The notes under the pieces are model-generated. The model was not told where the DNA came from and did no database searches. It worked only from the letters and a program-made list of their open reading frames with translations. From assembly GCF_019039035.1 (NCBI RefSeq), contig NZ_JAHNZT010000003.1, positions 62,001 to 126,000 of the forward strand: a stretch of 64,000 nt of DNA, read 5' to 3'. This stretch comes from Citreicoccus inhibens (lineage in GTDB: Bacteria; Myxococcota; Myxococcia; Myxococcales; Myxococcaceae). Positions 1-7,554 of this stretch are shown here, one piece after another; position 1 is the stretch's first letter, and the number at the start of each line of letters is the position of its first letter. The position numbers and the translations under genes are program-made.

Positions 1-809
1 AGAGTTGGCTTGCGCGCGGAGGATTCCCCTTGGGCCCGTGGCGCGAGGCGCACTCCGCCGCGGAGCTGGCGCAGGCCATCGAGGCCCTGGGCGGCCGGTG
101 CTTCGTGAAGTCCAGCGAGGGGGGCTACGACGGGCGAGGCCAGTACGAGGTCTCTCGCGCCGACGAGGCCGCCACCGCGTGGCGCGAGTTGGGTGAGCGC
201 TCGGTGGTGGTGGAGGCCGCGCTCGACCTGGAGTCCGAGCTCTCGGTCCTGGTGGCGCGCGGCCCGGACGGGCAGGCCGTCGTCTACCCGCCCGCGTTCA
301 ATCACCACGAGCAGCGCATCCTCGCGTGGTCGTTGCTGCCGGGACAGCTGCCGCCCGCCATCACCGCGCAGGCCACGGAAGTGGCGCGCGCCATCACCGA
401 CGCGCTCCAGGTCGAGGGCCTGCTCGTCGTGGAGATGTTCCTGCTGCGCGATGGCCGCCTGCTCGTCAACGAGCTGGCGCCGCGTCCGCACAACAGCTTC
501 CACTCCACCGAGGTGGCGTGCCTCACCAGCCAGTTCGAGCAGGCGGTGCGCGCGGTGTGCAACCTGCCGTTGGGCTCGGTGGAGGTCGTGCGCCCGGCGG
601 CCATCGTCAACCTGCTCGGCGACCTGTGGCTGCGCGAAGGCGGGCCTCGGTTCGCCCAGGCGCTGGCCATGCCCGGCGTGCGGCTGCATCTGTATGGCAA
701 GCGCGACGCTCGCAAGGGCCGGAAGATGGGCCACCTCTCGGCGGTGGGCTCCACCCCCGAGGAGGCCCTGGCTCGGGTCAAGGCAGCCGCCACCGCGCTG
801 GGGATGTGA
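1..809 (+). CDS. purK: 5-(carboxyamino)imidazole ribonucleotide synthase, 3' part
   Basis: This is the C-terminal ~268 residues of PurK, an ATP-grasp enzyme. It carboxylates aminoimidazole ribonucleotide with ATP and bicarbonate to give N5-CAIR in cytosolic purine synthesis. The frame is open from base 3, so the true start and roughly 110 N-terminal residues lie outside the window. Visible family signatures are GGYDGRGQ in the ATP-grasp lid region and the metal/ATP-binding NELAPRPHNS segment near the middle. The stop TGA at 807-809 lies 4 bp before the next start, so the downstream deacylase gene is probably co-transcribed. purE would be expected upstream but is not visible. Confidence 0.95.
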   Translation, partial: SWLARGGFPLGPWREAHSAAELAQAIEALGGRCFVKSSEGGYDGRGQYEVSRADEAATAWRELGERSVVVEAALDLESELSVLVARGPDGQAVVYPPAFNHHEQRILAWSLLPGQLPPAITAQATEVARAITDALQVEGLLVVEMFLLRDGRLLVNELAPRPHNSFHSTEVACLTSQFEQAVRAVCNLPLGSVEVVRPAAIVNLLGDLWLREGGPRFAQALAMPGVRLHLYGKRDARKGRKMGHLSAVGSTPEEALARVKAAATALGM

Positions 810-813
810 CGCC

Positions 814-1290
814 ATGAAGACGAATGCCGCCCGGCTGTTGGACTCGCTCGGCGTGCGCTACGAGCTGCGCGACTACGAGGTCGACCCGGACGACCTGTCC
901 GCGGAGACCGTCGCCGGCAAGGTGGGCATGCCCGCCGAGCAGGTGTTCAAGACGCTCGTGGCGCGCGGCGACCGGACCGGCGTGCTGATGGCGGTGGTGC
1001 CGGGCAACGCCGAGTTGGACCTCAAGGCGCTCGCCCGGCTCAGCGGAGACCGCAAGGTGGACACGGTGCCGCTCAAGGAGCTGCAGCCGCTGACCGGCTA
1101 CGTGCGCGGCGGCTGCACCGCGATTGGGGGCAAGAAGGACTACCCCGTCTTCGTCGATGAGACGCTGGAGCTGTTCGACACCATCGCGGTGTCCGCAGGC
1201 ATTCGCGGCACGCAGCTCGTGCTCGCGCCCGCGGACTACCTGCGCGTGACGAAGGGCCGCACCGGGCCCATCTCTCGCCCCAAGGCCTAG
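814..1290 (+). CDS. ybaK: YbaK/EbsC-type Cys-tRNA(Pro) deacylase
   Basis: The 158-residue protein matches the size and sequence pattern of the YbaK family, which hydrolyses mischarged Cys-tRNA(Pro) in the cytosol. Family landmarks are the QVFKTLVARGD segment with its catalytic-region lysine (~residues 42-52), AVVPGNAELDLK, and the GGCTAIGGKKDYPVFVDE and SAGIRGTQLVLAP blocks. The ATG at 814 is 4 bp after the purK stop. The open frame extends far upstream, but that extension is a shadow of purK and carries no family homology. Assignment rests on recognised sequence pattern; exact tRNA specificity is inferred from the family. Confidence 0.92.
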   Translation: MKTNAARLLDSLGVRYELRDYEVDPDDLSAETVAGKVGMPAEQVFKTLVARGDRTGVLMAVVPGNAELDLKALARLSGDRKVDTVPLKELQPLTGYVRGGCTAIGGKKDYPVFVDETLELFDTIAVSAGIRGTQLVLAPADYLRVTKGRTGPISRPKA

Positions 1291-1297
1291 GACCCGC

Positions 1298-2332
1298 TCA
1301 GGACTGCGCGCCACCGTCGAGGCTCGGCGCGAAGAGCACCTTGCCGCTCGTCATGTCCGAGGAGGCGATGCGCAGCGCTTCGCCCGCGGACTCCAGGGGC
1401 AGGCTCGCGCGGAGGGGCGTCTCCAAGGCCTTGCCCATCAGCGTCGCCGCGCCCACGAGCGCCCGGAGCTGCTCGCGTCCGAAGCGGCCACGCCCCCAAC
1501 GCGCCAGCCAGAAGCCGTCCACCTTCTTGTCGTGGAAGATGAAGTCTCCGGGGTCGATGCGGCACTCCTGCTCCGCCAGCGCGCCGTAGACCGTCACCGT
1601 TCCGCCGTCCGGCATCGCGCTCAAGAGGCGCCCCGTGAGGTGACCGCCCACCGCGTCGAACGCCAGCGTCACGCGCAGCTCGTGGAACAGGAGCCGCAGT
1701 CGCTCGTCGAACTCGGGCTCCGCGCTGCTCAGCACGTGCTCGGCGCCCAGCGCGCGCAGCACCTGCACCTGCTCGGGACGACGCACCACGTGCACCATGG
1801 GCAGTCCGCGACGCCGGGCCAGCGTGGCCAACATGCGCCCCAGCGCGCTCGCCGCCGCCGTCTGCGCCAGCGCGCCATGGCCCTCCTGCCGCGCTCTGTC
1901 CAACAGCGCCCACGCCGTCAGCGGATTGATGAAGAGCGTGGAGCCCTGCTCGTCGCTCATGCGCGCGCGCAAAGGCAGACACTGCGGCAGGGGCACCACC
2001 GCGTACTCCGCCCACAGCCCCTCGCCGTCCAGCGGCGCCAGACACGCGACGCGGCGTCCCACGAGCAGCCGCCCCGCGACACCTCCCGCCGCCACCACCG
2101 TCCCGCTGCCCTCGAAGCCCGGCACCACGGGCAGCGACTTGCGGACACCGTAGCGCCCTCGCACGAACATCAGGTCCGAGGGGTTGATGGGCGAGGCGGC
2201 CAGCCGCACCAGCACCTGTCCCGGTCCGGGCCTGGGAACCGGACGCGATTGGACCCGCAGCGACTCGGGGCGGCCGTCGTAGGCGGTCAACACCAGGGCG
2301 CGCATCGTCTGGGGGATGGGGGGAGCACTCAT
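1298..2332 (-). CDS. MDR-superfamily oxidoreductase, enoyl-CoA reductase/quinone reductase-like
   Basis: This 344-residue medium-chain dehydrogenase/reductase has an N-terminal GroES-like half (PGPGQVLVRLAASPINPSDL, then PGFEGSGTV) and a C-terminal Rossmann half (~150-280). The stretches NPLTAW, QTAAASALG and VVRRPEQ resemble mitochondrial-type trans-2-enoyl-CoA reductases more than zinc alcohol dehydrogenases. No catalytic zinc Cys/His set is evident, so NADPH-dependent reduction of an enoyl or quinone substrate is likely; the substrate is unknown. The start is ATG at 2330-2332 (MSAPPIPQ). The frame stays open to 2419 but that part lies in the divergent promoter region. It ends 7 bp from the convergent deacylase stop. 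Confidence 0.85.
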   Translation of the reverse strand: MSAPPIPQTMRALVLTAYDGRPESLRVQSRPVPRPGPGQVLVRLAASPINPSDLMFVRGRYGVRKSLPVVPGFEGSGTVVAAGGVAGRLLVGRRVACLAPLDGEGLWAEYAVVPLPQCLPLRARMSDEQGSTLFINPLTAWALLDRARQEGHGALAQTAAASALGRMLATLARRRGLPMVHVVRRPEQVQVLRALGAEHVLSSAEPEFDERLRLLFHELRVTLAFDAVGGHLTGRLLSAMPDGGTVTVYGALAEQECRIDPGDFIFHDKKVDGFWLARWGRGRFGREQLRALVGAATLMGKALETPLRASLPLESAGEALRIASSDMTSGKVLFAPSLDGGAQS

Positions 2333-2415
2333 CGGCAGACCTTTTAATTCGGTCACGCGTTCCAGGTGGAATTCCTGGCCTGACGCCACGCTGTTCCAGG
2401 GGCGACCGATGAGTG
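2322..2415. repeat. imperfect inverted repeat at two divergent gene starts
   Basis: The start regions of the two divergent genes mirror each other. Plus-strand GCACTCATCGG at 2325-2335 recurs in inverted form at 2406-2416 as CCGATGAGTGC. Both copies contain the ATG and the first codons of their genes. A GGAATTCC palindrome and flanking CCAGG/CCTGG arms lie between them. It could be an operator for both genes or a relic duplication. Confidence 0.6.
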
Positions 2416-3701
2416 CCACCGTGCTGCAGTTCCATCACCGAGAAGCTTTCGAGCGCACCGTGACGCGCGCCCTCGCGGCGGGCGCCGGCGCGGGCCTGCT
2501 CCAGTTCGCCACCGGCCGGGTGGGGCTCCCCCTGCCGCTGTCCTGGTGGGTCCCCGTCGCGGTGGTGCTCGCCTGTGCCCAGGGGGACAAGTGGGACCGG
2601 GCCCTCGTGGCGGGCCTGGGGGTCGTGCTCACCTCCCTGCCCTACGCGCTGGGCATGACGCCGGGGTGGACGCTGGCCATCAGCGCCGCCGCGGCGGGTG
2701 CCCTGCTGGTGCGCGCGCGACTCAACGAGCGGGGCGAAGAGGGGCAGGTGGCCGAGGCCCGCCCTACCCTGCTGCACTTCTCGCTCGGGGCGTTCCTCGC
2801 CGCGGGCCTCACCCTGGCGGGCACCGAGGTCGCGAACGTCTTCGCCTCGCGCCTCGCGGACGTGGCCACGCCCGCGCTGCTCAGCGCGAGCCTCACCGGT
2901 GGAATCCTCGGCCTGTTCGTGGGCCTGAGCGCCATCGCCGCGCACGTCGGGTTGTCCGCCGACCCTGTCGAGGCGCGCGCCGAGGAGCTGCTGCCCCAGC
3001 TCGCCGGAGACTTCCGGACGCTGGCCGAGCGCGCCCTCAGCCTCTATCGCCATTGCGGCGAGTCCCTCGCGAAGCTCCCGCGCGAGCCGGCCCGCGAGGA
3101 GCTGGCTCGCACGCTGGCGCGCATCACGCGCGGCGCGGTGGAGCTGGCCTCGGAGTGGGCGGGCGTGGAGGCGCAGCTCGAGGAGCGCGCCCAGGCGGAG
3201 CTCCAAGCGGAGCGAGACGGATTGGAGCGCAGCGCTCGCGCCAGCACGGATCCGGTGGCGCGTCGGCAGCTCGAGCTCGCGGCGCAGTCGCTCGGCGAAG
3301 AGGTGGAGCGGCTGGGTGAACTCAGGCAGCGCCGCGAGCGAATCCTCGCGAAGCTGCGCGCGGAGGTCGCCTTGTTGGAGCGCGCTCGCGTGGCGCTCCT
3401 GTCGCTGCGCAGCGGACATGCCCAACTCAAGGCCGCGGAGTTGGCCGCGCTGGCCCGACGCTTCCGCTCGCTCTCGTCCGCGCAGTGGGAGGAAGGGCAT
3501 GCGCTGGACACCGTGGCGGCCCAGGCCACGCTCGCCCAGGTGCCCGCGGCCCCGGTCATGGAGGCGCCCGGGGAGACATTGGCCGCCACGGCCGGGGGCT
3601 CACCGGTGGCCGTGCCCCCTCCGGCTGCGCCCGCCCCCGTGGAACCCATCTCCGACGCCGCCCCGAGCGGCGCGGAACAGCGCCCGTTGACCGAGCGATA
3701 G
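2409..3701 (+). CDS. membrane protein with C-terminal coiled coil, unknown function
   Basis: I do not recognise this 430-residue protein. It starts at ATG 2409, within the mirrored start region shared with the divergent oxidoreductase. The N-terminal ~170 residues hold about five hydrophobic segments, for example around LPLSWWVPVAVVLACA, ALVAGLGVVLTSLPYALG and LLSASLTGGILGLFVGLSAI. From about residue 180 to 350 the sequence is rich in Glu, Arg, Ala and Leu with heptad character, predicting a long cytoplasmic coiled coil. The last ~60 residues are Pro/Ala-rich and probably disordered. This fits an inner-membrane scaffold or sensor, but no enzymatic motif is visible. A hairpin follows the stop. 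Confidence 0.75.
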   Translation: MSATVLQFHHREAFERTVTRALAAGAGAGLLQFATGRVGLPLPLSWWVPVAVVLACAQGDKWDRALVAGLGVVLTSLPYALGMTPGWTLAISAAAAGALLVRARLNERGEEGQVAEARPTLLHFSLGAFLAAGLTLAGTEVANVFASRLADVATPALLSASLTGGILGLFVGLSAIAAHVGLSADPVEARAEELLPQLAGDFRTLAERALSLYRHCGESLAKLPREPAREELARTLARITRGAVELASEWAGVEAQLEERAQAELQAERDGLERSARASTDPVARRQLELAAQSLGEEVERLGELRQRRERILAKLRAEVALLERARVALLSLRSGHAQLKAAELAALARRFRSLSSAQWEEGHALDTVAAQATLAQVPAAPVMEAPGETLAATAGGSPVAVPPPAAPAPVEPISDAAPSGAEQRPLTER

Positions 3702-3721
3702 CGCGAGGTGGAGTAGTCCTC

Positions 3722-3746
3722 CGCGGTGGTTCAGGGAGCCACCGCG
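3722..3746 (+). terminator. GC-rich hairpin after the coiled-coil membrane gene
   Basis: A perfect 8-bp stem, CGCGGTGG at 3722-3729 and CCACCGCG at 3739-3746, encloses a 9-nt loop 20 bp after the stop at 3701. No T-tract follows, as is common in high-GC genomes. Confidence 0.55.
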
Positions 3747-3865
3747 CGCGCAGGCGCTGACCTGGTCGCCGTGATGCGGGCGTGACGCCAGCGCCATGCT
3801 CGCGTGGCTGCTCGTGACACGAGGGTCCCTGAAGCACGGAGGACTTTCGGCTACATCTTTCGGAC

Positions 3866-5062
3866 ATGAACCCACCCCGCTCCCCCCCGGTCGCCCCGGC
3901 GCAGTCCTGGCTGTGGCGCGGAGACGAGCCTCGGATCGCGTCCGTGTTCCAGCCCATCGTGGACCTGCGGACCGGCAACATCGTGGGCCATGAGGTGCTG
4001 TCCCGAGGCGAGGGCTCCTCGGAGTCCCCTCTCGACTTCTTCGCCCGCGCCCGCCACGAGGGACTCACCTTCGAGGTCGAGGACGCCTGCTGGCGCTCCG
4101 CGCTCCGCCGCATCGCCGCGCTTCCCGAATGCCACCGCCGCGCGCCGTTCTTCTTCAACGTCAGCCCCGAGGTCCTCGCCGACGCGCGCTTCGCCGACGC
4201 CACCCTCGAAGCCGTGGTCCAGCAACACGGACTGCACCCAAGACAGTTCGTGCTGGAGATCACCGAGAAGGGCGCCTTCGAAGACACCGCGCAGTTGAGG
4301 CGCCTCGCACGGGCGCTCGCGACGCGAGGCTTCGGCATCGCGTTGGATGACTTCGGCGCGGGGCACTCGGGGCTGGTGACGCTGGTGCACAGCGCGCCGG
4401 ACTTCATCAAGTTGGATCAAGCGCTGGTGCGCGACATCCACCACCATGCGTACCTTCAACATCTGGTGAAGTCCCTGGTCGCCTTCGCCGCCAACGTGGG
4501 CGCCACGCTCATCGCGGAGGGAGTGGAGTCCTGGGACGAGCTGGCGGTACTGCTGCGCTTGGGAATCCGACACGCGCAGGGCTTCCTGCTCGCGCGCCCC
4601 GCGCCCACGCCGCCACTCCCCGAGGAGGACTTCGAGCGGCGACGCCACGGCACCATGCGCGCGCTGCACCACCGCGCGTCCTCGGGCGATGACACCGTGG
4701 GCAGCCTCGCGGTCCGGTGCGCCAGCGCGCAGGCGCCCGCGACGGATTCGGCCCTCGCGGCCCTGTTCCACCAGACGCCAGGCCTGGAGCATGTCGTCCT
4801 GCTGAAGGACGACCAGCCGCACGGGTTGATCACCCGTCAGCGCTTCGAGGCCCGCGCGGACGCGCACCCCGCACCGTTGATCGCCGAAGAGGACATGTCG
4901 GTCTGCGCGCTCATGCCCCTGGCGCTGGCGCGGGCGATGCCAGCGACCCAGGACCCCATCGTCATCACGGACGCGGCCGGTGCGTTCCTGGGCACCGTGA
5001 CCATGCGGCAGCTCATCCTGCGCATCGCCGAGCTGGCCGCCCGCGCGCACGGGACTTCGTGA
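3866..5062 (+). CDS. EAL-domain c-di-GMP phosphodiesterase with C-terminal CBS-like region
   Basis: This 398-residue soluble protein begins almost directly with an EAL domain (~22-255), so no sensor precedes it. The key residues look intact: EVL at 43-45 in place of EAL, FFFNVSP, the ITE glutamate, DDFGAG from Asp161, IKLD, the AEGVE glutamate and QGF. Hydrolysis of cyclic di-GMP to pGpG is therefore plausible. The C-terminal ~120 residues resemble a CBS pair, ending in DPIVITDAAGAFLGTVTMRQ, which may bind a nucleotide regulator. The ATG at 3866 is preceded 8 nt upstream by TACATC (3852-3857), which could be a -10 element. The gene is alone, between a hairpin and a convergent gene. Confidence 0.9.
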   Translation: MNPPRSPPVAPAQSWLWRGDEPRIASVFQPIVDLRTGNIVGHEVLSRGEGSSESPLDFFARARHEGLTFEVEDACWRSALRRIAALPECHRRAPFFFNVSPEVLADARFADATLEAVVQQHGLHPRQFVLEITEKGAFEDTAQLRRLARALATRGFGIALDDFGAGHSGLVTLVHSAPDFIKLDQALVRDIHHHAYLQHLVKSLVAFAANVGATLIAEGVESWDELAVLLRLGIRHAQGFLLARPAPTPPLPEEDFERRRHGTMRALHHRASSGDDTVGSLAVRCASAQAPATDSALAALFHQTPGLEHVVLLKDDQPHGLITRQRFEARADAHPAPLIAEEDMSVCALMPLALARAMPATQDPIVITDAAGAFLGTVTMRQLILRIAELAARAHGTS

Positions 5063-5068
5063 CGACCC

Positions 5069-5099
5069 AAGCACCCCCTCCTGTCTGGGAAGGGGGGCT
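5069..5099. terminator. bidirectional terminator hairpin between convergent genes
   Basis: Between the convergent stops at 5062 and 5111, a strong hairpin forms from AGCACCCCCTCC and its partner GGGAAGGGGGGCT around a short TGTCT loop. There are one or two imperfect pairs. It could end transcription from both sides. Confidence 0.65.
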
Positions 5100-5110
5100 C
5101 GGTGAACGAC

Positions 5111-5389
5111 TCAGCAATGATAGACAGCCGTCCTGACGTACTGCGTGCGATAGCCTTCCAGCTTGTACGTGCCGTCACACTTCGTGAGGGCCCAGCCGAC
5201 CTGCACCGTGTACGTCGAATCCGAGTAATACACCTGGCTGACCTCGGAGCCGCCCACGATGATGGCGGACTCCTGCGTCGCCACCGGGGCCCCCTGCGCG
5301 TCTTCCGTCGCCGCCCCGCCACAAGCTCCCAGCATCAAGCCCGCTGCGCACGCCAGGACCGCCGCGACTCGCTTCACTCCAATGGACAT
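5111..5389 (-). CDS. small lipoprotein with YYSDxxYTxQVG repeat-type motif
   Basis: This 92-residue protein has a Lys/Arg-containing hydrophobic signal and a good lipobox, LGAC, near residue 20, so it should be a lipoprotein. The mature part carries VYYSDSTYTVQVGW, a second Cys, and a C-terminal HC. This resembles the small secreted DUF6289-type families common in myxobacteria, where the two Cys may form a disulfide. The start at 5389 (MSIGVKR) is chosen because the signal peptide begins there; the open frame to 5446 adds a poor N-terminus. Function is unknown. It ends convergently with the EAL gene. Confidence 0.75.
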   Translation of the reverse strand: MSIGVKRVAAVLACAAGLMLGACGGAATEDAQGAPVATQESAIIVGGSEVSQVYYSDSTYTVQVGWALTKCDGTYKLEGYRTQYVRTAVYHC

Positions 5390-5465
5390 ACCGTCTCCGG
5401 GTGTGTGGTGAAACACCCGGAGCGTATCAACGCGAAACGAGTTCAAGAAGATTTATCGGCTCATC

Positions 5466-6152
5466 TCAGTCACGATAATCGTTGATGTCCTTGCGAGCGA
5501 AAGCGCGAGTCGACTCCCAAGGTGCCGTCGCGGGGAGCGCTTCCAGTTGGACCTTGGCGCGATGCAGCGCAGTCCCATCCTTGCGACCGGACTCCATCTC
5601 CAGCGCGAGGGCGAGCGTGTCACTCCACAACACCCGGAGGTAGCGGTCCGCCGTGGTGGCCTCCAACCACCGTGCCCCCTCGGGGGCATCGGGGCGCGAC
5701 GAGGGCGTGAGCCTCGCGAGCACCGCGTTGGAGACTTGATGGGACAGCTCATCCCATGCGGGCGTGAAGCCCACGGAGTCGTACTCCGGGGGCTCCACCT
5801 CCACCACCTCGCGGGAGTCCGCGAGGACGAAGCGCAGGCGCACCCGCCCATCGGCCTCGCGTGACACCCAGCGCGGCACCACGCTCCAGTCATGCACGTC
5901 GCGCCGCGACTCGGGATGGGCTACCGCGGGCACGCGCCCATCCAGCACCCGCTCCGACCACAGCTGACCGTCCCGCCGCAGCACGCGCTCCTGATAGCGG
6001 AGCACCTGCGTCACCCCATCCGGTCGGACTCCCAGCTCCTCGTGCGAGATGAGCACCGCCACGGCGGGCTCGCTGCCCGGAGCCCGAGGAGGCTCCGCGC
6101 ACGCGGCCCACCCGAGGAGCCCCCCCACCAGCAGCAACGCGACGCGACGCAT
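5466..6152 (-). CDS. hypothetical lipoprotein/secreted protein in the phosphatase operon
   Basis: I do not recognise this 228-residue protein. It has a hydrophobic N-terminal signal ending in WAAC around residue 17, an approximate lipobox. It is therefore probably exported and perhaps lipidated. The mature part is hydrophilic with no catalytic motif that I can name. Its ATG (6150-6152) lies 2 bp after the stop of the downstream-named alkaline phosphatase. It is the last gene of a three-gene minus-strand unit (9069 to 5466), so a role together with the two phosphatases is inferred from context only. Confidence 0.8.
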   Translation of the reverse strand: MRRVALLLVGGLLGWAACAEPPRAPGSEPAVAVLISHEELGVRPDGVTQVLRYQERVLRRDGQLWSERVLDGRVPAVAHPESRRDVHDWSVVPRWVSREADGRVRLRFVLADSREVVEVEPPEYDSVGFTPAWDELSHQVSNAVLARLTPSSRPDAPEGARWLEATTADRYLRVLWSDTLALALEMESGRKDGTALHRAKVQLEALPATAPWESTRAFARKDINDYRD

Positions 6153-6154
6153 GA

Positions 6155-7531
6155 CTACAGCCCCGCCGCCGTCTTCAGGAGCTGGAACACGCGCGTGTTG
6201 TCGAGCGTGCCCTTGAACAGCTCCGCGTCCGCGCCGCCCGCCATCAACATCACATCGCCACCACCGTGCGTCTCGCTGGCGACGCGCACGGCCGACAGGT
6301 GCGTGAAGTTCTTGTCGAGCACGTTCACCGTGTCCGTACTGGAGCGCACGAGCGGCCGGTTGGGCCCATTGCCGAACACCAGCGTCGGATAGGGATAACC
6401 ATCCCCATCCACCAGCGGCGTGCCCGTGGCCGGGTCACGCACCACGTCCACCACGTGCGTCCCCTGCCCGCGCTGGCCATAGCCGTTCATCGCCAGGGTG
6501 TGGTCATGGTCCGCCGTCACGACGATGAGCGTGTTGCTCAGGTCCACGCTGTCCACCGCGGCCTTGATGGCGGCGTCGAACGCGGCCGCGTCTCCGAGCG
6601 CCTTCTGCACCTGCGTGCCGTGCAGCGCGTGGTCGATGCGCCCGCCCTCCACCATGAGGAAGAAGCCCTGGTCATCGTTGTCCGCCGCCGAGGCCTTCTT
6701 CAGGACCTGGATGGCGGCCACCGTCATCTCCGCGAGGCTCGGCTCCTTCGTCGCGTCTCGGTCCAGCTCGTAGTTCATGTGGCTGGTGGCGGAGAACAGG
6801 CCGAACAGCTTCGTGGTCGTCGACGGCAGCGTGCGCAGGCCCGTCGCATCCTTCACGTAGGTGTAGCCCTGGGCGCGCAGCTCCTCGGTGAGGTCGCGCC
6901 CATCCGGTCGGCCCTTCGGGTTGGTGGTGGCGTTGACGGGCGTCCAGTGGTTCGCGCCACCGCCCATCAGCACGTCCACGCCGGTGCCCAGCGAGGGGTT
7001 CGCGCCCGCCCCACCCGGCACCGCCTGCGCCGCGATGTCATACGCGAGGTCGCGATGGCAGATGTGCGAGTACGTGGCGGCGGGCGTCGCGTGCGTCAGC
7101 TCCGTCGTGGTGATGGAGCCCACCGCCTTGCCCGCGGCCTTGGCCAGCTCCAGGAAGGTGCGCACCGGCGCGCCGTTGCCCGTGGCGGCGCAGTGGCCGT
7201 CCGCCTCGACGCGCGCGACGGTCTCCGCGCTCATGGACAGCACTTCATTGCGCATCTTCACGCCCGTCATGTACGCGGACATGGACGGCGCGCTGTCGGT
7301 GGTCTGCGCATCCAGCGAGTACGTCTTGATGAGGGCCGTGCGCGGCAGCTTCTCCATGTTCAGCCTGCCCGCCTCGCCGTAGACGTAGATGCGCGTGGCG
7401 GTGACGGTGGTGGGGCCCATCCCGTCGCCGAGGAAGAAGATGACGTTCTTCGCCTTGCCCGCGGCGTGCGCGGGAGCGGCCACCAGGGCCAGGGCGGCGC
7501 CCCCGGCGAGCAGCGTGTTCTTGAGGTTCAT
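6155..7531 (-). CDS. phoA: secreted alkaline phosphatase (PhoA superfamily)
   Basis: The 458-residue protein is a periplasmic or secreted alkaline phosphatase. It has a type I signal ending near AHA-AG (residues 22-25), the metal-binding GDGMG (35-39) and the nucleophile Ser80 in TTDSAPSMS. Further metal ligands sit in VEGGRIDHA, TADHDH and ETHGGGDV. All key residues seem present, so a zinc-dependent phosphomonoesterase is expected. The start is set at ATG 7531, 23 bp after the upstream paralogue's stop; an in-frame start at 7558 would overlap that gene. It is paralogous to the gene before it and is followed after 2 bp by a lipoprotein gene. Confidence 0.93.
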   Translation of the reverse strand: MNLKNTLLAGGAALALVAAPAHAAGKAKNVIFFLGDGMGPTTVTATRIYVYGEAGRLNMEKLPRTALIKTYSLDAQTTDSAPSMSAYMTGVKMRNEVLSMSAETVARVEADGHCAATGNGAPVRTFLELAKAAGKAVGSITTTELTHATPAATYSHICHRDLAYDIAAQAVPGGAGANPSLGTGVDVLMGGGANHWTPVNATTNPKGRPDGRDLTEELRAQGYTYVKDATGLRTLPSTTTKLFGLFSATSHMNYELDRDATKEPSLAEMTVAAIQVLKKASAADNDDQGFFLMVEGGRIDHALHGTQVQKALGDAAAFDAAIKAAVDSVDLSNTLIVVTADHDHTLAMNGYGQRGQGTHVVDVVRDPATGTPLVDGDGYPYPTLVFGNGPNRPLVRSSTDTVNVLDKNFTHLSAVRVASETHGGGDVMLMAGGADAELFKGTLDNTRVFQLLKTAAGL

Positions 7532-7554
7532 GGCTGCGATTCCCTTTGTCCGCG

